Source: Anaerolineae bacterium
Lineage (GTDB): Bacteria > Chloroflexota > Anaerolineae > 4572-78 > J111
Assembly: GCA_023382535.1 (NCBI GenBank)
Contig: JAHDWA010000054.1
Location: 8,210 to 72,209 of the forward strand
DNA: 64,000 nucleotides
Reading direction: 5' to 3'
Part shown: positions 57,661 to 64,000 of the stretch, piece by piece
How positions within the stretch are numbered: the first letter of the stretch is position 1
Layout of the letters: each line of letters opens with the position of its first letter
Made by a program: the position numbers and the translations under genes
The notes under the pieces: generated by a model
Databases searched by the model: none
What the model was told of the DNA's origin: nothing
Seen by the model: only the letters and a program-made list of their open reading frames with translations

Positions 57661-58677
57661 TTAATAGTGGGTGACTACCTTCGTGCCAATCGGGGTCCAC
57701 TCGAAAAGCCACTGCGCATCCGGTGTAGGCAGATTGACACAGCCGTGGCTCATCGGCTGGCCGAATTTGTTGTGCCAGTAGGTGCCGTGCAGCCCGTAGT
57801 TGCCGTAAAAGTACATGACATAGGGCACGCTGGGTAAAAAGTAAGCATCATCGCCGGCGCCGCCCGACATATCGGCGGACTCGTACTTGACGTAAATGGA
57901 AAAAGTACCGGCGACGGTCGGGTACTGCCAGGTGCCGGTGGAGATCCGGGTGCGAAGAACAGGATGCTGCCCTTCATAGGCCACCAGGGTTTGTGAGGTC
58001 AGGTTGACCTCAATCCACTTTTGACTGGCCGGGTTTGGCCTGGAGGGCCAGGTGGGGTATGGATCGGCCAGCGCCGGACCGTAAAATGGGGGCTGCTGCG
58101 CCGGGTAGGGTCTCCAGACTGGGAGAGCCGCATTAACTTCGCCCCAGGGAGGCACGGCAGGCAGCGCAGGCCGGTTCAAGAGTGACTCAGATGCCGGAGC
58201 CAACGCTGGCTCTGGAATTATTAATTCCTGCCCTGCATAAATAGAGGCGCCGAACCCATACAGTCCGTTGGCGGCTTGCAAGTCGGCGATGGGGATACGG
58301 TAACGGTCGGCTATCCTGTAAAGCGTATCGCCCGGCTGGACAATGTAACGGCCCGGCTCAAACGAGGGGGACGGAGGCGGGGTAAAGTTGACAAAGCGCG
58401 GGTCAATACCTTGCTCGGGAGCGGCTCCGGCAAAAGTGGCTGGCTCCATAAAAGGGTGAGCAGTTGGGATGACCAACTGCTGGCCGGCGTAGACAAACAA
58501 ACCGCCGTTTAGACCATTGGCGGCTGCCAGATCGTCAACGCTGAGGCCGTAGCGAGAGGCAATCGTGAAGAGGGTGTCGCCGGGTTGAACGATGTAGGTT
58601 TCGCCGCTGGCATAGACCGGCTGGCTGCCCAGCAAAATCAAAGTGGCGATACAGAAGATGATGAGCCGGTGCTTCAT
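57661..58677 (-). CDS. LysM L,D-transpeptidase (YkuD)
   Basis: A 338-residue exported wall enzyme that forms 3-3 peptidoglycan cross-links or attaches proteins. Signal IIFCIATLILLGSQPVYASG. Two LysM modules lie at about 28-72 (YIVQPGDTLFTIASRYGLSV) and 109-155 (YIVQPGDTLYRIADRYRIPI). The YkuD domain covers about 215-338 (WIEVNLTSQTLVAYEGQHPV, YGLHGTYWHNKFG). The catalytic motif is SHGCVN with Cys313. GGAGGGG precedes the ATG. The promoter region is shared with the divergent M20 peptidase gene. Confidence 0.95.
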   Translation of the reverse strand: MKHRLIIFCIATLILLGSQPVYASGETYIVQPGDTLFTIASRYGLSVDDLAAANGLNGGLFVYAGQQLVIPTAHPFMEPATFAGAAPEQGIDPRFVNFTPPPSPSFEPGRYIVQPGDTLYRIADRYRIPIADLQAANGLYGFGASIYAGQELIIPEPALAPASESLLNRPALPAVPPWGEVNAALPVWRPYPAQQPPFYGPALADPYPTWPSRPNPASQKWIEVNLTSQTLVAYEGQHPVLRTRISTGTWQYPTVAGTFSIYVKYESADMSGGAGDDAYFLPSVPYVMYFYGNYGLHGTYWHNKFGQPMSHGCVNLPTPDAQWLFEWTPIGTKVVTHY

Positions 58678-58736
58678 TAATTATCCCCTCCGTTTGACCA
58701 GACAACTTGTCATAAGGTTATTCGCTTTATGTAAAA

Positions 58737-58765
58737 TTGTCAAGTGATTACGGGCCGATTATTAA
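58737..58765 (+). promoter_or_regulatory. Promoter of the M20 peptidase gene, overlapping a divergent -35
   Basis: TTGTCA (58737-58742), a 17-base spacer and TATTAA (58760-58765). On the minus strand TTGACA (58739-58744) overlaps it and could serve the L,D-transpeptidase gene with a weaker -10, so the two promoters may compete. Confidence 0.5.
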
Positions 58766-58832
58766 GAACCCGGCTCAACTTGACGGGGGGAATAGGTTGT
58801 GATACCGTCTTGTTTGCTCTCGTTCCCCTCAA

Positions 58833-60047
58833 ATGGAGCATCAAGCAGAAAAAATTGATTGGGGTAAGCTCATGGATACCATTACTTCGTTTTTAGAGTC
58901 AGCGCAAGCTGGTTTTTTAACCGACCTGGCGGCGCTGGTTAATCTTGACTGCGGCACCGAAAATAAGGCGGGTGTGGATTGGGTTGGCGCCTGGATTCGC
59001 GACCGCTGCCTGGCCTGGGGGTGGGAAGTGCAGCACTTTCCGCTAACCGACTACGGCGACTGCTGGCTGGCCCGGCTGCGCGGGCGGGGCACAGGCCGGG
59101 TCATGCTGATGGGCCATCTGGACACGGTTTATCCTGAGGGGACGGCGGCCAGCCGACCCATGCGCTTTGCCGGGCCTCATATTATGGGGCCGGGCGTCTG
59201 TGATATGAAAGGCGGCGTGCTGGCCGGCATGTATGCGCTGCGAGCGCTGCAAACCGCCGGGTTTGCTGATTTTGCCGAGCTGGCCTTCTTTTTCAACAGC
59301 GAGGAAGAGCTGGGTTCGCCGGTTTCGCGGACCTTATACACGCCGGTAGCCCAGCCGATGGACGCCGTGCTGGTGTTAGAGTCGGCCCGGATGAACGGCG
59401 ATATTGTCAGCGCGCGCAAAGGGGCCGGGGTCTATACGGTTCGAGTCAAAGGGAAAGCGGCCCATGCCGGGGTAGAGCCGGAGAAAGGAGCCAACGCGAT
59501 CCTGGAAATGGCTTACCAGGCCATTGCTTTTCAAGAGTTGAACGGCGTCGCTCCCGGAGTTACGGTCAATGTGGGGGTGATTAGCGGGGGGACGGCTCAC
59601 AATGTTGTCCCGGATACTGCCGAGTTAGAGGTTGATGTCCGCGCGGTTGACCTCGCCGGAGTCGCGGCCATCCGGCATGCGGTAGCTGGTTTAAGCGGCC
59701 CAGCGACGGTGCCGGGAACGCAGGTGCAAATCCAGGGTGGATTTAGCTACTTCCCCATGGCTAAAACCCGGGCGACAGCCTTTTTAGTTGAGCTGGCCCA
59801 GCAAGCTGCCCAGGAATTGGATTTCACAGTCAACGATGCGGCGACTGGCGGCGCGTCCGATGCCAACCAGATTGCGGCGCTGGGCGTGCCCGTGCTCGAC
59901 GGCCTGGGGCCGGTCGGCGGCCTCGATCACGGCCCGGACGAGTATATCGAGCAGGCGAGCATTGTGCCGCGCACGGCGCTCCTGGTTGGGCTGATCCGGC
60001 GCATCCTGGTTCAGCGTGATGATTTGGCCCGCTTGCGTCATTCTTGA
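58833..60047 (+). CDS. M20-family metallopeptidase (glutamate carboxypeptidase-like)
   Basis: A cytosolic zinc peptidase of about 404 residues. Metal and catalytic motifs are MGHLDTVYPEGTA (His and Asp), GPGVCDMKGGVLAGMYAL (bridging Asp) and FFFNSEEELGS (catalytic and metal Glu); the dimerisation domain contains KGKAAHAGVEPEKGANAILE, and the last ligand is in GLDHGPDEY. This is the CPG2/ArgE-like M20A pattern; substrates are N-acyl or peptide-linked amino acids. An internal ATG at 58872 (MDTITSFLESAQAG) has a better ribosome site (GGGGTAAG) and may be the true start. It converges on the Liv operon with seven bases between, so peptide or amide import and hydrolysis may be linked. Confidence 0.92.
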   Translation: MEHQAEKIDWGKLMDTITSFLESAQAGFLTDLAALVNLDCGTENKAGVDWVGAWIRDRCLAWGWEVQHFPLTDYGDCWLARLRGRGTGRVMLMGHLDTVYPEGTAASRPMRFAGPHIMGPGVCDMKGGVLAGMYALRALQTAGFADFAELAFFFNSEEELGSPVSRTLYTPVAQPMDAVLVLESARMNGDIVSARKGAGVYTVRVKGKAAHAGVEPEKGANAILEMAYQAIAFQELNGVAPGVTVNVGVISGGTAHNVVPDTAELEVDVRAVDLAGVAAIRHAVAGLSGPATVPGTQVQIQGGFSYFPMAKTRATAFLVELAQQAAQELDFTVNDAATGGASDANQIAALGVPVLDGLGPVGGLDHGPDEYIEQASIVPRTALLVGLIRRILVQRDDLARLRHS

Positions 60048-60054
60048 GAAGCGG

Positions 60055-61074
60055 CTAGGACACTGTCTCTGACCGGGTAGAGGGGACCGGGCGGGGTTTA
60101 AAGAGGGGGGGCAGGCGCAGTTCCATGCCGCCCAGCAAGCCCTGGCGGCGGAAAATCATGATCAGGATAATGGCAATCGCCACTACGATCTGGCTGAGAC
60201 CGTAAAGCGGGTTGCCGCCGATGGCTAACTGAGTTTCGACTTTGCGCAGCAATTCCGGCACCAGCGTCATCAAAATTGCCCCGAGAACCGAGCCGCTGAT
60301 GCTGCCCATCCCGCCGACAACCAGCATCACCACCACATTAAAGGTAATGAGAAACGAGAAAGAGCTGGGGGTAATGGCCGTAATCTGATGCGCCCACAGC
60401 GAACCCGCGGCCCCGGCAAAAAAGGCGCTGACGGCAAAAGCCAGCAAACGGGTGCGAAATACCTGCACCCCGCGCGTCGAAGCGACCAATTCGTCTTCGC
60501 GGATAGCTAACATGGCCCGGCCATAGGGCGAATTGACCAGCCGCCAGATCACGTAAATGGTGAGCAAGGCCCAGCCGTAGGCCCACCAGATGTTGGTCAG
60601 CGCCGGAATACCATTGATACCTCTAGCCCCCCGGGTGATGCTCTGCCAGTTATTGGCCACAACCCGGACCACAACCATTAAGCCCAGGGTAGCCACGGCC
60701 AGGTAATGGCCCCGCAAGCGCAGCACCGGGATACCCACCAGCACCGCGACGCCAACCGCCAACAGGCCGCCAATCACCGTGGCCACGGGAAAGGGCAGGC
60801 TCAGGGCGTTAAGCCAGTCCGGCAGGCCGGTGATACCGGATTTGTACTGCTCCGGCAGGGTCAGCAAGGCCGCGCTGTAAGCACCCATGGCCATAAAAGC
60901 GGCGTGGCCCAGCGAGAAGTCGCCGGTAAAGCCGTTGGTCAGGTTAAGGCTGACGGTGAGCATAATGTTGATGCCCATCACTGCCAAAATTCGCAGGTAA
61001 TAATCGTTCAGGGTAAATTGGGCCAGTGCCAGCAGGGCCAGTAAGGCCAGGAAGTAGATCAGGCGGTTGAGCAT
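60055..61074 (-). CDS. livM: Branched-chain amino acid-type ABC transporter permease LivM
   Basis: A 339-residue LivM permease, last gene of the second Liv operon. Family motifs are LRILAVMGINIMLTVSLNLT, NGFTGDFSLGHAAFMAMGAY, the EAA-like loop GRAMLAIREDELVASTRGVQ, and MLVVGGMGSISGSVLGAILM. It has about nine hydrophobic segments. It starts one base after the LivH gene, so the two are tightly coupled. The sequence differs clearly from the LivM at 5946-6986, so the two systems are old paralogues, not a recent duplication. Confidence 0.95.
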   Translation of the reverse strand: MLNRLIYFLALLALLALAQFTLNDYYLRILAVMGINIMLTVSLNLTNGFTGDFSLGHAAFMAMGAYSAALLTLPEQYKSGITGLPDWLNALSLPFPVATVIGGLLAVGVAVLVGIPVLRLRGHYLAVATLGLMVVVRVVANNWQSITRGARGINGIPALTNIWWAYGWALLTIYVIWRLVNSPYGRAMLAIREDELVASTRGVQVFRTRLLAFAVSAFFAGAAGSLWAHQITAITPSSFSFLITFNVVVMLVVGGMGSISGSVLGAILMTLVPELLRKVETQLAIGGNPLYGLSQIVVAIAIILIMIFRRQGLLGGMELRLPPLFKPRPVPSTRSETVS

Positions 61075-61075
61075 G

Positions 61076-61975
61076 TCAGGCTCTTTCTTCCGTCGAAACG
61101 CCGAGGAGGCCGTGGGGCCGGATCAACAGCACCAGCAGCAGCAGGGCAAAGACAAAGGCGTCGCGGTAGCCGGAAAAGGCCGGCGGCAGAAATCCGACAA
61201 AGAAAATCTCGGCGAAACCGAGCAGAAAGCCGCCCAACAGCGCCCCCGGAATTGTGCCGATGCCGCCAATCACCGCCGCTACAAAGGCCTTGAGGCCGGG
61301 TAAAAAACCCATAAAAGGCTCGACGGTGTTATACTGCGCCGCCCAGAGAAAGCCGGCCACCCCGGCCAAGGCGGAACCCAGGAGAAAAGCAGTGGCAATG
61401 ACTTGATTAATATTGATGCCCATCAGGTGGGCCGCCCGTAGATTTTCGGCGGCGGCGCGCATGGCAATACCCAGGCGGGTGCGGCGTACAAACAGGTTCA
61501 AGCCGACCATCAACAGGATGGTCAGGGAAATGGTCAGCACATCCAGTGTGGAGAAGCTGACCCCGTTGACCTCGTAGACCTGCTTGATCCCTGCCGGCAG
61601 CCGGAACGAGCGCGGCTGGGCGGTCAGGGCCATGACCGTACCATTCTGAATGAGGGTGCTGATGCCGAGCGAGGTGATGAGCATGGCAACTTCGGGCGCG
61701 CCGCGCAGGGGGCGATAGGCGACCCGCTCGACCAGGACCCCCACCAGGCCGATGGCCAGCATGGGCAGCAGCACTGCCGCGCCCAGGGGCAGAAAGCTGT
61801 TAGCCACCAGCGCCAGGGCCAGGTAAGCGCCCCACATCATCAAGTCGCCGTGGGCAAAGTTAATCAGCCGCAAAATGCCGTAGACCATCGTCAGGCCGAT
61901 GGCTACCAAAGCATAAATACTGCCTAAATTCAGGCCATTAATAAACTGCTGTATAAAATAAGAGAGTGGATACAT
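61076..61975 (-). CDS. livH: Branched-chain amino acid-type ABC transporter permease LivH
   Basis: A 299-residue LivH permease. FIQQFINGLNLGSIYALVAI, GLTMVYGILRLINFAHGDLM and AVIGGIGTIPGALLGGFLLG are classic LivH signatures, closer to the family consensus than the LivH at 6994-7959. The EAA loop is GIAMRAAAENLRAAHLMGIN. It is 54 bases downstream of LivF and one base before LivM, in the same transcript. Confidence 0.95.
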   Translation of the reverse strand: MYPLSYFIQQFINGLNLGSIYALVAIGLTMVYGILRLINFAHGDLMMWGAYLALALVANSFLPLGAAVLLPMLAIGLVGVLVERVAYRPLRGAPEVAMLITSLGISTLIQNGTVMALTAQPRSFRLPAGIKQVYEVNGVSFSTLDVLTISLTILLMVGLNLFVRRTRLGIAMRAAAENLRAAHLMGININQVIATAFLLGSALAGVAGFLWAAQYNTVEPFMGFLPGLKAFVAAVIGGIGTIPGALLGGFLLGFAEIFFVGFLPPAFSGYRDAFVFALLLLVLLIRPHGLLGVSTEERA

Positions 61976-62029
61976 AGCACACCCAGCCAGATGAGTTTCT
62001 ATCTACTATCTACTATGCTCATTCTTCCA

Positions 62030-62726
<697 letters not shown>

Positions 62727-62734
<8 letters not shown>

Positions 62735-63527
62735 AGTCGGCGCTGCTGGCGGCGTGTCCCAGGTAAGCTTCGATTACAGCCGGGTTTTGCCGGATCGCCG
62801 TTGGATCACCCTCGGCAATGACCTCGCCGTAATTGAGGGCCTGGATGCGGCGGCAAACATCCATCACCACCTGCATGTTGTGCTCGATGAGAATAATGGT
62901 CAGCTCAAGCTGTTGGTGGATGCGTTTGATCAAGCCCATAAACTCCTCGGTTTCGTTGGGGTTCATGCCGCCCACCGGCTCGTCGAGCAGCAGCAGGCGG
63001 GGCGACAGGGCCAGGGCGCAGGCCAGCTCCAGGCGGCGCTGCTGGCCGAAGGAGAGCGTTTCGGCCCGGGCCTCGCGGACCTCGTCCAGGTTCAGCCAGG
63101 TGAGTAATTCACGGGCCTGTTGGGTCAATTCGCGCTCGCTGGCAGTAAAGTTCGGCCAGCTTAAAAAGACCTGCCACAATTGGGCCTGCTGGCCGGTTTG
63201 CAGAGCCACCTTAAGATTCTCCAGCACCGACAAAGGTTTGAAGAGCCGCAATTTTTGAAAGGTGCGGGCGATGCCCAACCGAGCAATGCGTTCCGGCCTA
63301 GCCTGGGTAATGTCAACACCCGCGAGATCAATCCGCCCGGAAGTCGGCCTGACCACGCCGGTGAGCAGGTTGAAAAGGGTCGTTTTACCCGCGCCGTTCG
63401 GCCCGATGATTCCCAAAAATTCACCCTGTGTTAGCTGGAGGTCGTAATCACAAACAGCCTGCAATCCTCGAAAGGACTTATTTAATTTTTCAACCTGCAA
63501 AAGATAGGACGGCTCTGCGGAAGACAT
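62727..63527 (-). CDS. livG: Branched-chain amino acid-type ABC transporter ATPase LivG
   Basis: A 266-residue ATPase, first gene of the operon livG-livF-livH-livM. Walker A is GIIGPNGAGKTTLFNLLTGV, the LivG signature loop is IARTFQKLRLFKPLSVLENL, the ABC signature is LSFGQQRRLELACALALSPR, Walker B is LLLLDEPVGGMNPNE, and the switch His is in ILIEHNMQVVMDVCRR. No binding-protein gene is in the operon; one may lie beyond the window or be the LivK-type gene at 19226. A promoter with two consensus hexamers lies 57-86 bases upstream. No strong Shine-Dalgarno precedes the ATG. Confidence 0.95.
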
Positions 63528-63583
63528 GTTTGGCTTTGACCGGCAACTGGACTGGCAACAGATTAACCCTTTTAGAGGGCCAG

Positions 63584-63613
63584 ATTATACCAGAAAGCAA
63601 AGAGACCTGTCAA
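63584..63613 (-). promoter_or_regulatory. livGFHM operon promoter (consensus hexamers)
   Basis: On the minus strand TTGACA (63608-63613), an 18-base spacer and TATAAT (63584-63589): both hexamers are perfect consensus. Transcription would begin about 50 bases before the livG start. Confidence 0.8.
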
Positions 63614-63656
63614 AGAGTCATAATTTATGGTCAAGATTTTTGCGGCTGGAAGTCTC

Positions 63657-63685
63657 TTGACAAGCTTAATAGAAATCACTATACT
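63657..63685 (+). promoter_or_regulatory. Strong rightward promoter with no known gene
   Basis: TTGACA (63657-63662), a 17-base spacer and TATACT (63680-63685). AAGAGAC (63600-63606) and GTCTCTT (63652-63658), an inverted repeat, touch this -35 hexamer and the livG promoter spacer, so one bound protein could control both directions. Confidence 0.65.
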
Positions 63686-64000
63686 TGGGACGCTCATCTT
63701 GGCCTCCCGACTGACACAAACCGACTGTTCTCAAATCAAACATCACCGGCATTAAGTCGGGATTCTGTCTCACTAGAGACCTAAAGACTTCGGACACCCA
63801 CAATTTCGTTGCAGTAGTGTCGTTTTATTCAAAAGGACTTAACACGGGCAATGATTTTTGGCAAACGCCGGAGTCTTTGTTTTTGAGCCTTTCAAAGAAA
63901 GGAGAGGGCTTGATCGAAAAGTGATCCTAAAATTTAGTTTATCACCTAACTACCTAAGTTTTGCCCAAAATAATGACAACGTCCCAGGGTGACAGCAAGG

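Larger units (their letters stand above)
63528..64000. other. Intergenic region upstream of livG with divergent promoters
   Basis: No protein-coding gene is recognisable in 473 bases. The left part carries the livG promoter and a strong rightward promoter. To the right lie small hairpins such as GTCTC-ACTA-GAGAC (about 63766-63779) and CCTTTC-AAAG-AAAGG (about 63888). A ribosome-site-like AAAGGAGAGGGC near 63898 precedes only a four-codon frame. The transcript could be a long leader of a gene beyond the edge or a non-coding RNA. Confidence 0.55.

Noticed and set aside
63690..64000. A known structured RNA (tmRNA, RNase P, SRP or 6S RNA) downstream of the strong promoter
   Set aside because: I could not find the conserved sequence blocks of tmRNA, RNase P or SRP RNA, and no long 6S-like hairpin is evident.

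Overview
The window reads as chromosomal DNA of a GC-rich (roughly 55-60 %) bacterium, most likely a member of the Chloroflexota (Anaerolineae or a close relative). This is inferred from many NarL-type sensor/regulator pairs, Pro/Thr-rich secreted proteins and lipoproteins, cell-wall LysM, L,D-transpeptidase and LPxTG proteins, and several kinds of short palindromic intergenic repeat. There are no rRNA or tRNA genes, CRISPR arrays, prophages or transposase genes.

Layout. 1-5.9 kb: start of an M24 peptidase, nrdR, a GAF-PAS histidine kinase, a winged-helix AlkZ-like protein, a PPOX-fold protein, a WYL regulator and a small membrane protein. 5.9-20.5 kb: a catabolic and transport region. LivH/LivM permeases, an FAD amine oxidase, a molybdopterin hydroxylase large subunit and HyuB/HyuA lie on the minus strand, and a UbiD decarboxylase and a LivK-type binding protein on the plus strand. 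An AT-rich orphan gene interrupts the cluster. 20.7-27.4 kb: two tandem HisKA_3 kinase / NarL regulator pairs. 27.5-34 kb: a Rieske / cytochrome b pair, a two-gene membrane unit, a haem lipoprotein of the ethylbenzene dehydrogenase-related family, a PQQ-type sugar dehydrogenase and a membrane-tethered receiver domain.

34.1-57.5 kb is the most unusual part. It is a run of secreted and surface genes: a 2053-residue repeat protein, three tandem multicopper-oxidase-like proteins, two CopC-type proteins (one fused to CopD), a YtkA/FixH-like lipoprotein, a LysM-CAP protein, a subtilisin, Pro-rich lipoproteins, a stand-alone LuxR HTH protein and an LPETG-anchored protein. The copper ligands of a two-domain multicopper oxidase appear to be divided between two adjacent proteins. 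The third paralogue has lost its ligands and carries the same C-terminal FDGSDVGL repeats as the giant surface protein. Together these suggest an extracellular, copper-linked surface system that may receive electrons from the neighbouring respiratory genes; that functional link is inference.

57.6-64 kb: a LysM L,D-transpeptidase, an M20 peptidase and a complete LivG-LivF-LivH-LivM operon read from a promoter with two consensus hexamers. A second strong promoter fires in the opposite direction into 300 bases without a recognisable gene. The first Liv system (5.9-20.5 kb) has no ATPase genes nearby and may borrow LivG/LivF from this operon.

Several palindromic repeats sit inside genes in frame or supply the stop codons of genes. 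All family names are from reading motifs by eye; no database search was run.
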